The notes under the pieces were generated by a model. That model worked only from the letters and a program-made list of their open reading frames with translations, did no database searches and was not told the origin of the DNA. 64,000 nucleotides of DNA, taken from positions 154,219 to 218,218 of the forward strand of contig NZ_LMUO01000015.1 of the NCBI RefSeq assembly GCF_009765905.1, written 5' to 3'. Position numbers and translations under genes: made by a program. Shown here piece after piece: positions 6,371-14,900 of the stretch. The stretch comes from Mucilaginibacter sp. L196. Its GTDB lineage: Bacteria > Bacteroidota > Bacteroidia > Sphingobacteriales > Sphingobacteriaceae. Each line of letters opens with the position of its first letter. The first letter of the stretch is position 1.

Positions 6371-8017
6371 ATGGCTGCCACTTTAACTATTCCTCCCATA
6401 TTTACCGCGTTCGACAAGTTTTCGGGCGTGCTAGATAAAATGGGTGACAGCCTGGATAAGTTTCAGAGTAAAATTCTGCCCATAGTTACCGCGTTCGACA
6501 ATTTTTCGGGCGTGCTAGATAAAATGGGTAACAGCCTGGATAAGGTTCAGAGTAAAACTCAGAAATATTATGCTGACCTAAGCAAATCGGCAGGGAATGT
6601 AGGTCCGAATACGAAGCATATCGGGGCATCGGCATTAAGTGCCGGTAATACGATTGCAGAACCATTGATTCACGCTGCTAAAGCGGCAGGGAATGTACGT
6701 CCGAATGCGAAGCAGACCGGGGCATCGGCATTAAGTGCCGGTAATACGATTGCAGAACCATTGATTTATGCTGCAAAAGCGGCTGAAGACTTTGGGCTTC
6801 AGATGACTAAGGTTAGTACTATTACGGCTGCATTGAAGACTATTGGGGGGCCTGTATCGGAAGCTTATACTGAGATTACCGATTCTATTAACGCCTTGCT
6901 TAAACCAAGCAAGGATATGCAAAAGGTATTTCAACAGTTGAGTAGTAAGGATGGGAACGACCTGATCAAGAAACTTGTCGGGATGGTGCCAGCATTTGAA
7001 GGTGTAAGTAAAGCCACTACTAAATTAGGTTTAAGCGGCGCCAAGGCTTGGGGAGGAAAACAAGGATCTTCGGGCGCATCGGCTTTGACTGGCACAGCTA
7101 ATAAAAAGTTCAAGCACTCACCTGTGCTGCAAGCTAATAATGGTGGTGGGCAAGCCATGTTGGGTACATCTAATTCGCAATTTAAATTATCGGGTAATAA
7201 TGTCCAGGCTTTTGCTACAACGGTCGGTAATATATTGCCGCCGGTATTGTCAAAACTGAGTGGGGATTTAACGTCAATAGTTAATAAAATGCTCGATTGG
7301 ACGAACGCAAATCCTCAACTAAGCTCATTTATTTCGAAAACAGCAACGTATGTTGGTAATTTTTCGAATATAATATCTACATTAACAGGTGTTGTGGACA
7401 CTGTTAAAGATGCCATTCAGTTATGGGATGAAGCAATGGGGGCGTTGAATCTTATTATGGATGCGAACCCCGTTGGACTGATTATCATTGGTATAGTAGC
7501 CTTAATTGGTTTAGTATACGAAGTTACCAAACACTGGCATCAGTGGGGTGCAGCAGTGAGTGTACTTATGGGTCCATTGGGGCTGGTGATTTCGCTGGTT
7601 ATGACTTTTATAAAATATTGGGACAAGATCAAGAATGCTTTTGCATCAGATGGAATTGTGGCCGGTATAAAAATGATTGGTGTTGCCATTGCCGACTCCG
7701 TACTTTATCCGCTGGAGCAGATGTTGCGCATCTTATCAAAAATACCAGGTTTAGGATTTTTAAACGGCGCAGCAAATGGCATATTAAAATTCAGGCAAAA
7801 TATTGGCGCTGATGTTTCGGACGATCCGGCGACAAAAAAGCCTGCTCTGCCCCCCCCCCCACAGGTAAACCCAAAAGCAAATAGCGGAACTCACACAACC
7901 CAAGCGGGAACATTGGAGGTTATCATTAAAGACCCGGGAGGCCATGTTAAGGATATTAAGCAGAAAAATCTTAAACATAATAACGCTAAAGTAACGCATA
8001 CTACCGGGCAACATTAA
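6371..8017 (+). CDS. Tail tape measure protein
   Basis: 548 residues, following the chaperone. The N-terminal 140 residues contain two tandem duplications (28- and 32-residue periods). Residues about 360-440 hold strongly hydrophobic stretches (PVGLIIIGIVALIGLVY and GPLGLVISLVMTFI), as in tape measures that insert into the inner membrane. It also has the VYEVTKHW-type region common to phage tape measure proteins. Length sets tail length, which at about 0.15 nm per residue would be roughly 80 nm (rule of thumb). A run of 11 C (7850-7860) encodes a Pro run 52 codons before the stop and may be unstable. Confidence 0.8.
   Translation: MAATLTIPPIFTAFDKFSGVLDKMGDSLDKFQSKILPIVTAFDNFSGVLDKMGNSLDKVQSKTQKYYADLSKSAGNVGPNTKHIGASALSAGNTIAEPLIHAAKAAGNVRPNAKQTGASALSAGNTIAEPLIYAAKAAEDFGLQMTKVSTITAALKTIGGPVSEAYTEITDSINALLKPSKDMQKVFQQLSSKDGNDLIKKLVGMVPAFEGVSKATTKLGLSGAKAWGGKQGSSGASALTGTANKKFKHSPVLQANNGGGQAMLGTSNSQFKLSGNNVQAFATTVGNILPPVLSKLSGDLTSIVNKMLDWTNANPQLSSFISKTATYVGNFSNIISTLTGVVDTVKDAIQLWDEAMGALNLIMDANPVGLIIIGIVALIGLVYEVTKHWHQWGAAVSVLMGPLGLVISLVMTFIKYWDKIKNAFASDGIVAGIKMIGVAIADSVLYPLEQMLRILSKIPGLGFLNGAANGILKFRQNIGADVSDDPATKKPALPPPPQVNPKANSGTHTTQAGTLEVIIKDPGGHVKDIKQKNLKHNNAKVTHTTGQH
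6402..6556. repeat. 84-bp tandem duplication in tape measure gene
   Basis: Unit one starts at 6402 and unit two at 6486 (TTACCGCGTTCGACAA.TTTTCGGG). They encode the pair TAFDKFSGVLDKMG and TAFDNFSGVLDKMG. The near-identity at DNA level indicates recent duplication. Confidence 0.8.
6589..6780. repeat. 96-bp tandem duplication in tape measure gene
   Basis: Two units, 6589-6684 and 6685-6780, encode AGNVGPNTKHIGASALSAG and AGNVRPNAKQTGASALSAG, each followed by NTIAEPLI. In-frame length change of a tape measure alters tail length. Confidence 0.8.
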
Positions 8018-8184
8018 TGCTTAAGAATAATATAAAAAACGATATAAAGAACGCTTTGGAGCGTGCAGATTTTGCCACTAATGGCAGCAATATAGAAATG
8101 GTTTACCAGATATACATGGGCAGTACGGAGAAGAAAAGCATTGGTGTGCTGATTGTGGAACTGGGTGGCGTATTGAAGAAATAA
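8017..8184 (+). CDS. Small phage protein, 55 residues
   Basis: The ATG at 8017 overlaps the tape measure stop (TAATG), so translation is probably coupled. The product (MLKNNIKNDIKNALERADF...SIGVLIVELGGVLKK) is soluble, with one hydrophobic C-terminal segment. The function is unknown. A small gene between tape measure and baseplate genes is common in Bacteroidota phages. The frame is complete from the coupled start to TAA at 8182-8184. Confidence 0.55.
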   Translation: MLKNNIKNDIKNALERADFATNGSNIEMVYQIYMGSTEKKSIGVLIVELGGVLKK

Positions 8185-8224
8185 CCCCCTCTAAATCGCC
8201 CCCGGTTGGGGAGACTTTAAAAAG
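8185..8224. repeat. Dispersed repeat R4 (CCCCCTCTAAATCGCCCCCGG)
   Basis: CCCCCTCTAAATCGCCCCCG followed by GTTGGGGAGACTTTAAA, a well-known type of intergenic palindrome in this phylum. It ends 3 nt before the next ATG region. Confidence 0.6.
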
Positions 8225-8227
8225 AAT

Positions 8228-8707
8228 ATGGTAGGAAATGATCTTTCGATTTATGAGACTGGTAACGGTGGGGATCTTGCGGTTTTAAGCAATGACCTGG
8301 CGCTGGGCGATGTGCTTTTGCAAACGGCCTATGTTTCGATGTTCGGTGGTAATGTGGAAGCTGATACCCTGGGTAATGAGCCTACAGATGAGATCAGGTT
8401 GGATTGGTGGGGTAATAGCTTGCTTTTTCCGAATGGATCTCCCCAACAATTTAACAGTCAGACCGAAAGGGCTCTTAAAAATAACCCGCTGACCAGTAAT
8501 GGCCGTGTGGCTATACAACTGGCTGCGCAGAATGACCTTGCGAACCTGAGCAATTTTGCAACTGTAAGCGTAACGGTAAACATTTTGAGCACGAACAGCG
8601 TGCAAATAGTGGTGCAGCTTACACAAAATGGTAGTATGCAATCGCAAACGTTGGCTGTACTTTGGGATAACCTGAAGCAGACGGCGATTATACAGGAAGT
8701 GATTTAG
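8228..8707 (+). CDS. Baseplate protein, Mu gp46-like
   Basis: 159 residues. The N-terminal GGDLAVLSNDLALGD and the EIRLDWWGN motif near residue 57 match the gp46 family (PF07409 type; baseplate wedge subunit, counterpart of T4 gp25). The order gp46-like, gp47-like, gp48-like is kept as in Mu. The protein is expected to be part of the wedge that anchors sheath to baseplate. The sequence shows the WWG core and family-sized length; the C-terminal strand region is less typical. Confidence 0.75.
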   Translation: MVGNDLSIYETGNGGDLAVLSNDLALGDVLLQTAYVSMFGGNVEADTLGNEPTDEIRLDWWGNSLLFPNGSPQQFNSQTERALKNNPLTSNGRVAIQLAAQNDLANLSNFATVSVTVNILSTNSVQIVVQLTQNGSMQSQTLAVLWDNLKQTAIIQEVI

Positions 8708-8790
8708 AATAGTACTTAGTAGCTATTATCAAGTAGCTATACATGTGCAGAATATACCCCTACTTCTGTGGAGAAGGGATTTGAAGATTT
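8708..8790. repeat. Dispersed repeat R5 (TAGC-type plus CCCCT palindrome)
   Basis: AGTACTTAGTAGCTATTATC (8711-8730) and AAGTAGCTATACATGTGCAG, then ATACCCCTACTTCTGTGGAG and AAGGGATTTGAAG. It lies just upstream of the gp47-like gene. Confidence 0.6.
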
Positions 8791-8804
8791 GGAGATAAAA
8801 AATA

Positions 8805-9989
8805 ATGGCAAAACCAATACCAACGCTCGTAGAACTATATAGCCGGATATCGGCAGACCTGATTAATAAGTTGGGTTTGGTGTTGCCGGCCGGGCAATTA
8901 AAAACTGTTTTGGATGCGGTGGCCTCTAACCTTGCCGGGGAGTTAAAATTGCTTTACTTATACCAGGTTGATATACAGAATGAGCTTTTCCCCGATACAG
9001 CAACCCCTGCTTCGCAGGGAGGGCAATTGAACCGTTGGGGGCAATTATTTTTAAAGCGTCAGCCCTACCCTGCTACTGACGGTTATTATACCGCATCTGT
9101 TACAGGATCGGCAGGTGCAACATTACCCGCACAGTTGACTTTTAAATCAAACGCGGACAGTAATGCACCCGGTTTTTTGTATATATTGGATACAGGGTAT
9201 ACGCTTACCGGCAGTGGTGATATGATCACACTTAGGGCCTTAAATGCTGGTGAAGATTATTTACTGAATGTAAATGATAATCTTACAGCTACACAGCCTC
9301 TTTTAAATGCGAGTCAGCAGGTTACTATAACAGCAGTTACTACGCAGCCTACTGAGGCGGAAAGCATTCCGCTATATCAACAGCAAATTATCGCAGCAAT
9401 AAGATTACAGGCACAGGGAGGCGCAGATACAGATTACCGGTTATGGTCGGCGGATGCGGCGGGTGTACAGCAAGTTTATCCGCAGGTAAAAAACGGTGAT
9501 GCCGGAGTGGTGCAGGTTTTTGTGGAAGCGACGCCAGTAGACAGTACCGATGGCAATGGTACGCCTAGCGCGGCTTTACTGGCAGCTGTAGAGGCTGTGC
9601 TAATGTTTTCGCCGGATACTACTTTGGATACAAACTATCGTGGCAGACGACCTACTCAGGCTATTTTGGAGATTGACCCGGTAATTACCATCCCGGTTGA
9701 TTTACAGATCACAGGCTTGCAAACTAGCAATGCCACGGTGCAGGGAACGATACAAACCAACCTGATAGCTTTTTTACAAACGGTGAGACCTTATATCCCC
9801 GCGTGTGATCTATCAACCGATCGTAATGATACATTGACGAACGTTAAGGCGCAGAGTGTGGTAAGTGATACAATTGGTAATGCTAATACATTTAACGCCT
9901 TCCAGCTATTAGTTGATGGTGTGGTGACTAACAGTTACCAATTTGCGGAGGGTAATATTCCTTATTTAAGAAATGTAACATATAATTAA
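8805..9989 (+). CDS. Baseplate J-like protein, Mu gp47-like
   Basis: 394 residues, the size of baseplate J proteins (PF04865; Mu gp47, P2 gpJ). N-terminal helices (PTLVELYSRISADLINKLG), then SQGGQLNRWGQLFLKRQPYPATDG, a motif seen near the start of J proteins, then a beta domain (YYTASVTGSAGATLPA) and the helical C-terminal region. The function is the ring of the wedge (T4 gp6 counterpart), next to gp46. The stop overlaps the next start (TAATG at 9987-9991), so translation is probably coupled. Confidence 0.8.
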   Translation: MAKPIPTLVELYSRISADLINKLGLVLPAGQLKTVLDAVASNLAGELKLLYLYQVDIQNELFPDTATPASQGGQLNRWGQLFLKRQPYPATDGYYTASVTGSAGATLPAQLTFKSNADSNAPGFLYILDTGYTLTGSGDMITLRALNAGEDYLLNVNDNLTATQPLLNASQQVTITAVTTQPTEAESIPLYQQQIIAAIRLQAQGGADTDYRLWSADAAGVQQVYPQVKNGDAGVVQVFVEATPVDSTDGNGTPSAALLAAVEAVLMFSPDTTLDTNYRGRRPTQAILEIDPVITIPVDLQITGLQTSNATVQGTIQTNLIAFLQTVRPYIPACDLSTDRNDTLTNVKAQSVVSDTIGNANTFNAFQLLVDGVVTNSYQFAEGNIPYLRNVTYN

Positions 9990-10771
9990 TGTACCAGGTA
10001 ACAGACGATAGTACGGTTCATGGGTTGAATACCCCACATGGGTATAATACGCCGCATAAGTTTCCGTCGGTAACGAGTACTGAAGGTGATCTGCTGAAGT
10101 TAAACCTACAGCTTTACCCGACAGGGCGCGTATGGTATCTACCTGAGAATAGTAATTTCAGGGCATTGCATCAGGCTGTTAACCTATCGTTTTTACGGGC
10201 CATTAATGATTGCTATGGAATTGTTGACAGTACGCTGCCAGACAACGCCAATTTTGATGAGAGTGATTGTATTGTGGGCGAATATCGTTATGGTATTGTG
10301 CCCTCGGATGGGGAAAGTATAGCTATGCGGATGACTGCTATTGCGCAGGCCATGGCTTTCCCTGAAAATATTTTATACCGGCAGGGTCCTTTGTACCTGC
10401 AGGCGCAATTACAGGCTGCCGGGTTTAATGTGCAAGTAGTAGAGAATATCTTTTATAACACTGATGGCACCCATTATTATAAAACGCCTGCTGATATTTT
10501 AGGCGAGCAGCCAGACGCTACCGAGCATGGCGGCACAACGCAACATGGCGGTGGTACACAACACGGTGGTGGAAATTACCAGGTGATAGCTAATAGTGAT
10601 CAACCGGAGAATTTTGATGTCGGCGGTAATTTATGGGCCACATTTTTTATTATGGGTACTACGGGCGGCAACGCATTGGTACCGGCAGCTAGGGAGCAAC
10701 AGTTCAGGCAATTGGTGCTTAAACTAAAACCGGCGCATTTGGTGGCTTATATTTTTGTGCAGTATGCGTGA
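9989..10771 (+). CDS. Tail protein, Mu gp48/DUF2313-like
   Basis: 260 residues. The region LKLNLQLYPTGRVWYLPENS (about residue 36 on) matches the DUF2313/gp48 family (LLP.GRAW in Mu-like phages), followed by FLRAINDCYGIVDSTLPDNA and the Gly/Tyr-rich core. It has two His-Gly-rich stretches: HGLNTPHGYNTPH near residue 12, and EHGGTTQHGGGTQHGGG near residue 180. Such repeats could bind metal or be flexible linkers. In Mu gp48 joins gp47 at the baseplate centre to attach the fibre. The His-rich inserts are unusual for the family as I know it. Confidence 0.75.
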   Translation: MYQVTDDSTVHGLNTPHGYNTPHKFPSVTSTEGDLLKLNLQLYPTGRVWYLPENSNFRALHQAVNLSFLRAINDCYGIVDSTLPDNANFDESDCIVGEYRYGIVPSDGESIAMRMTAIAQAMAFPENILYRQGPLYLQAQLQAAGFNVQVVENIFYNTDGTHYYKTPADILGEQPDATEHGGTTQHGGGTQHGGGNYQVIANSDQPENFDVGGNLWATFFIMGTTGGNALVPAAREQQFRQLVLKLKPAHLVAYIFVQYA

Positions 10772-10800
10772 TTTAGTAGTAAATATTTAGTAGCAAGACA
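10772..10800. repeat. TAGCAAG-type dispersed repeat
   Basis: TTTAGTAGTAAATATTTAGT and AGCAAGACAG follow the gp48-like stop. The same string type is read as protein in two of the fibre genes (19,487 and 23,277). Confidence 0.6.
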
Positions 10801-10802
10801 GA

Positions 10803-10928
10803 ATGAAAAGAAGATTTGTGACTAATTGTTTGGGCATTGGATTGAATATGTTCTTCCCGGAGTATGTTACGCGCTGGGTGAACCCGATGGAATTGGTGAA
10901 TAAGAATTTGAGTTTAAAGAAAAAATAA
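10803..10928 (+). CDS. Small phage protein, 41 residues
   Basis: ATG 10803 to TAA 10926-10928. It reads MKRRFVTNCLGIGLNM, then FFPEYVTRWVNPMELVNKN, and ends in LSLKKK. The central MFFPEYV resembles the MFLYPEYI at 1080. It is basic at both ends with a hydrophobic middle. Function unknown. It fills most of the gap between the gp48-like and fibre genes, and only 3 bases separate its stop from the next ATG, which argues that it is real. Confidence 0.5.
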   Translation: MKRRFVTNCLGIGLNMFFPEYVTRWVNPMELVNKNLSLKKK

Positions 10929-10931
10929 GAT

Positions 10932-12014
10932 ATGGCCACGAATAAGCTTAACGCGCCGAATATTGATAGTTCCGATTTGATTAATTTTCCTGACGGAAGA
11001 ATTAAAGATAATGATGGCACCGGTGATGGCACCGGTGTAAACCGGCTGATCTATAGTGATCTTCATGAGTTTTTCGCTTACCTGATGCGGGCAGCAGCTT
11101 TGCAGTATAATGGCTTGCCAGAGTCCGTTGGTAATGGTTACCAGCTAATACAGGCGCTGATGAACTTCGCGGTAAAGAATGATTATATCGCAGCCTTAAA
11201 TGCCACAACTGTAATTATTGGCGGTGTTAATACCAATGTACTAAGCGTCGGGTTAAAGTTATCTACCTTAAATGTAAATGAGTCGGTGGTTTGTTTGGCT
11301 GCGGCTGATTTTAATAATGCCATTACACTGATCGCCGGTTCAGAGTCGGGAGTTTATCAAACTATTACTGTTCCGAGTAATTATAAAGCGGGTGATTATC
11401 TGCAATTGATTGTTACCAATAGTGGTATTACGCTGATCCGACTGGCGAATGCACTTAATCTGCAAGAAATATGCACCGAACTTGGATTTTTACAAGCGGC
11501 TACAGGGGCTGAGGAATTGGCTGGTACTATCGACACGGTTGGTACAACGCCTTATACCAACCAACTTGCGTTTACCAACAGGTTAAACGGTAGTGAAAGT
11601 GGGACCTATCTTGCAACGCCAACCAATAATGGCTTAATGTCGGCAGCTGATAAAACCACACTGAACAGTTTAAATAACCCGGTTAAAAATGTGGGTTGGT
11701 TTAGTGGCGTGGATGTGAATGGGGGTAATCCGGGATTATACTACCCTGTTCATGGCGATATAGCCTCGGCAGTATTGTTTAATAAAGGAACAAATTCTGA
11801 TAGCATTATTATAGTAACATTTAATAATCCAATGCCCGGTAGTTACTTTGTAAGAAGTATGATCGAATCGCAAACAAATGTAAGTACGGATGATGGAATA
11901 AGATGCCCGGTGTTTGTACCTTTAGGTCCGACATCGTTTAAATGGATAATCTCTGAAGTTGCTCCCGGAACTCAGAGTTTGAAGATTCATATTGAGGTGG
12001 TAGCGATTTCATAA
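10932..12014 (+). CDS. Tail fibre/receptor-binding protein, fibre 1
   Basis: 360 residues. The N-terminal 90 residues (SSDLINFPDGRIKDND and LPESVGNGYQLIQALMN) are shared in outline with the next gene (FPDSTVVNETD and NELNGYQLVTALQNL), pointing to a common attachment domain that docks to the baseplate. The middle part is a beta-rich module (LSVGLKLSTLNVNESVVCLA). The C-terminal part contains the tail fibre string GLMSAADKTTLNSL, and then a distinct tip. The gene follows the baseplate block, so receptor binding is the natural role. No chaperone gene is evident. Confidence 0.65.
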   Translation: MATNKLNAPNIDSSDLINFPDGRIKDNDGTGDGTGVNRLIYSDLHEFFAYLMRAAALQYNGLPESVGNGYQLIQALMNFAVKNDYIAALNATTVIIGGVNTNVLSVGLKLSTLNVNESVVCLAAADFNNAITLIAGSESGVYQTITVPSNYKAGDYLQLIVTNSGITLIRLANALNLQEICTELGFLQAATGAEELAGTIDTVGTTPYTNQLAFTNRLNGSESGTYLATPTNNGLMSAADKTTLNSLNNPVKNVGWFSGVDVNGGNPGLYYPVHGDIASAVLFNKGTNSDSIIIVTFNNPMPGSYFVRSMIESQTNVSTDDGIRCPVFVPLGPTSFKWIISEVAPGTQSLKIHIEVVAIS

Positions 12015-12040
12015 TTATAGCGTATCAAGTAGCAGGACAT

Positions 12041-12082
12041 GGTGTAGAAACACACCCCTACCCCTCTCGAGAGGGGATTTTG
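12041..12082. repeat. Dispersed CCCCT/AGGGG palindromic repeat, R6
   Basis: GGTGTAGAAACACACCCCTA followed by CCCCTCTCGAGAGGGGATTT; CCCCTCTCGAGAGGGG is a perfect 16-bp palindrome. A GTATCAAGTAGCAGGAC repeat precedes it (12,022-12,038). Confidence 0.7.
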
Positions 12083-12111
12083 AAAAAGAGAATTTGAATA
12101 AAGATAAATAG

Positions 12112-13293
12112 ATGAGAACCGTAAAGCAATTACCTGCGGGTACACCAATAGAGACCGATTTCACTAAGTTCCCGGACAGTACGGTTGTTAACGAAACTGA
12201 TCTGCCGAATAGTGGCACCCCTGTTGTTAGGGAGATTTACGGCGATATATTGACCAATATTTATAAGCTGTTACGCATTACCGGCATTACCGCCAATGGT
12301 AATGAGGATAATGAGCTGAACGGTTATCAGCTGGTAACTGCGCTGCAAAATTTACCAAATGCGTTAAATGATATCGAGCAGCAGCTTAACTTGATAGGCA
12401 CGCAGTTTACCGTTGGGCTTAATCTTTCAATATTGCCTGCCAATTATTTTTTGTTGTGCAGATCTGTAGAAAATTATGTTGCCGGGACTGTATATACTTT
12501 TGCCGGAAGTGATAATAATCCTTATGCTTTTACAGCGGTTACAGCGTTTAGCAGCGGAGATGAGGTATTACTGATCATTAATCCATCGGGTGTGCGTGCC
12601 TATAGTTTGAGCACCATCGGCGCCGAGACGGATGCAACAGAAACTTTTACACCATTCGGTACTCCGCTTGCTTTTAATGACAGCGCCAAAGTTTATTACC
12701 AGAGTGAAGGAACGTTGTTCAGCGACCTGCCGGAATCTTACGATCTGCAATCGCCTATACGTGTACTGGAAAGCAACGGGACCACTATCGTTTATGAAAT
12801 GATGATCATCGGTGGTTTTGTGCTTTGCCTGGCATTTAACCCGACCGCAGTAAGTTATAAGATATATAAATATGCGTTAAACAATTTAACAACACCAATA
12901 CTCATGACCTTATCCGGATCGGCATTTGCTGTCGGGACGGATTATCAGCCATTTATTTACACCGATGGCGTAAAGCTTTACATCAGCAATAATACCGGTA
13001 ATAATACCGATGATTATGCCTTTGATATTTACACCATCAATTTAAGCGCCGGAACGCTGACTTATTCAGGAACAGTATCACTGGATACAGGATTTGTGAA
13101 GACCACTAATGCGGTGATCAATAACAATAACCTTTATAATTATGTAAATGGAGTTTTGAATAAGTATAGCCTGGCAAACGGAGCATTGACATATGTAAAT
13201 ACCTTTACCGCTTTTGTTGGAGTGCTGTTTAAATTAGATGGCAATATTTATTACAGCAATGGTGAGGTAGGGAAATTGTGGACGTTGAATTAG
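12112..13293 (+). CDS. Tail fibre/receptor-binding protein, fibre 2
   Basis: 393 residues. The N-terminal domain is a paralogue of the fibre 1 domain. Next comes a 45-residue segment like that of fibre 1 (FTVGLNLSILPANYFLLCR). From about residue 195 the protein changes to repeated strands (SPIRVLESNGTTIVYEM, FIYTDGVKLYISNNTG and KLDGNIYYSNGEVGKLWTL), spaced like blades of a beta-propeller. A propeller tip could bind a surface glycan. The fold is inferred from repeat spacing only. No signal peptide. Probably an alternative or accessory fibre on the same virion. Confidence 0.6.
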   Translation: MRTVKQLPAGTPIETDFTKFPDSTVVNETDLPNSGTPVVREIYGDILTNIYKLLRITGITANGNEDNELNGYQLVTALQNLPNALNDIEQQLNLIGTQFTVGLNLSILPANYFLLCRSVENYVAGTVYTFAGSDNNPYAFTAVTAFSSGDEVLLIINPSGVRAYSLSTIGAETDATETFTPFGTPLAFNDSAKVYYQSEGTLFSDLPESYDLQSPIRVLESNGTTIVYEMMIIGGFVLCLAFNPTAVSYKIYKYALNNLTTPILMTLSGSAFAVGTDYQPFIYTDGVKLYISNNTGNNTDDYAFDIYTINLSAGTLTYSGTVSLDTGFVKTTNAVINNNNLYNYVNGVLNKYSLANGALTYVNTFTAFVGVLFKLDGNIYYSNGEVGKLWTLN

Positions 13294-13645
13294 GCTTCGA
13301 ATACTTCAAATTGACAAAAAAATGAGAAAACAACTTTCTCTTTTGGATAGTTTGTATTTATTATTTTATCTTTAAAAAATATAAGTGATAAGCCTTAATA
13401 TCAACACTGACGCTATGGTTGTTTACAGCTGGAACAATTAAGCAGATCGGCATTGCCGGGTGCAGTGAGGCAAACGCTTAACAGCGCAGCTCTTGATGTT
13501 AAGTAGAAAACTGCTAACAAAAGCTTTATCCGCAGAAGTCCTGATTTTTTTTTAAAACTTTTAGCGGGGTAAACTAAGCAAGCTCAAAAACAGTTTATGA
13601 GAGCGCTGAAATAGATTCAAGAATAAAAATTAATCATAATAATAA
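13294..13645. other. Gene-free gap with promoter copy 4
   Basis: 352 bp. It contains the promoter-like element at 13,341, no open frame longer than about 10-15 codons that I would support, and a T9 run near 13,546-13,554. The region upstream of the gpN-like gene may be a leader. Confidence 0.65.
13341..13374 (+). promoter_or_regulatory. Phage promoter-like element, copy 4
   Basis: TTTTGGATAGTTTGTATTTA is followed by TATCTTTA (13,367-13,374), a degenerate -7 box. The TTTG (13,351-13,354) to -7 spacer is 12 nt. It probably drives the gpN-gpP-gp45 genes and perhaps the fibre array. Confidence 0.5.
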
Positions 13646-14869
13646 ATGACCTGGTTAGACCGCATACAAAACACTGTTTTTACTATCATCACCGGTGATG
13701 GTAAAAGCTATACACCGTTGTGGAAAGGCGGGGAAACATCTAAGGAGTTTAACGAGGCTACTTACGAGTTCAATGGTTTGGATGGTGGCCTAGTGGCACG
13801 CAGGCGCGTAAAGGCGAGGCAATTCCCTTTAACATTTTGGTTCACCGGCGCTGATAATATTGATCAGACGGACGCTTTTGATACTTCGGCCAATGATCAG
13901 CGTGCATGGACGGTAAGACATCCTTATTATGGCGATATTACGGGTCACCCTATCAGCATAAAAAGGAATGATAACAACTATAATGCCACAGAGGTTACTG
14001 TTGAGTTCAGGGAAACGATATCGGGCAATCCTCCTGCGCAGCAGATATCCATTGTGGATGAAGTTGCCGGAAACTATACGGCCTTAAGTTCAACATCTGC
14101 CGCCAATTACGCAGCAAAGGTAAATTTAAAACCGGCTGATGTTAATCAGGTAACTAGTCTTTCGCAAAAAATAGATGCGCAGGTATCGGCCGCGATGGAT
14201 GCTGTTAATTACAATGTTTATGTGTTGGCTAAGAATGCGATGTTTGATGATATTACCAACCTGATATTAGATCCGGTTGACGCTATCTCGGCTATGTATG
14301 CTTTTTTATCGATACCGTCGCAACTGGTAGCTGATGTAAGTATCCGGCTTGAATTATTGAATGCTATTTATGGGAGTATAAAAGGGTTACTGGATATTTA
14401 TTCAGCTAATAACAAAGCATTTTTTGAATCAGTAGGTGCAGCTTGTATTGGTTCTGTTTGTAATACGCTGGTTAACCCGGCAGCGGGTGATTATTTAACC
14501 CGTGGGGATATTGCAACGATTAGTGACTCGTTAACGAGTTTGTATAATGATTACCTGGCTACGCTTGACAATGCTTATGTAAATATTACCGATCCGATTA
14601 ATAGTTTTTCGGCAAGCCAGGAAACGCAGACGGGCGTACAGGAACTGGTGATAGAGACTATAGCGAACTTAAATGCTTTGGCATTTACCGCTAAGCAGCA
14701 GCGCATCATTTATACCGATATTAACACTAATCTTATACTGCTTACCCATAAATATATGGGCTTAGATCCTGACGATGTTAATCTGGAGCAATTCAGACAA
14801 TTAAATAATATCAGGAATAATTTATTATTCAATATTCCGAAAGGAACGCAGATTACCTATTTGGTATAG
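13646..14869 (+). CDS. Baseplate/DNA circularization protein, Mu gpN-like
   Basis: 407 residues. The first 140 match the DNA circulation N-terminal family (PF07157; Mu gpN/gp43): WLDRIQNTVFTIITGDGKSY, then EFNEATYEFNGLDGGLV, PLTFWFTGADNIDQTDAF, and RAWTVRHPYYGDITGHPISI. The C-terminal part is helical. In Mu the protein is a baseplate component next to the hub, despite the older name. Here it lies downstream of the gp46-gp48 and fibre genes, not upstream as in Mu. It is followed by gpP- and gp45-like genes in the usual order. Confidence 0.8.
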   Translation: MTWLDRIQNTVFTIITGDGKSYTPLWKGGETSKEFNEATYEFNGLDGGLVARRRVKARQFPLTFWFTGADNIDQTDAFDTSANDQRAWTVRHPYYGDITGHPISIKRNDNNYNATEVTVEFRETISGNPPAQQISIVDEVAGNYTALSSTSAANYAAKVNLKPADVNQVTSLSQKIDAQVSAAMDAVNYNVYVLAKNAMFDDITNLILDPVDAISAMYAFLSIPSQLVADVSIRLELLNAIYGSIKGLLDIYSANNKAFFESVGAACIGSVCNTLVNPAAGDYLTRGDIATISDSLTSLYNDYLATLDNAYVNITDPINSFSASQETQTGVQELVIETIANLNALAFTAKQQRIIYTDINTNLILLTHKYMGLDPDDVNLEQFRQLNNIRNNLLFNIPKGTQITYLV

Positions 14870-14900
14870 GTGCTAGGATCGGTTTATCTGCATGCTCATT

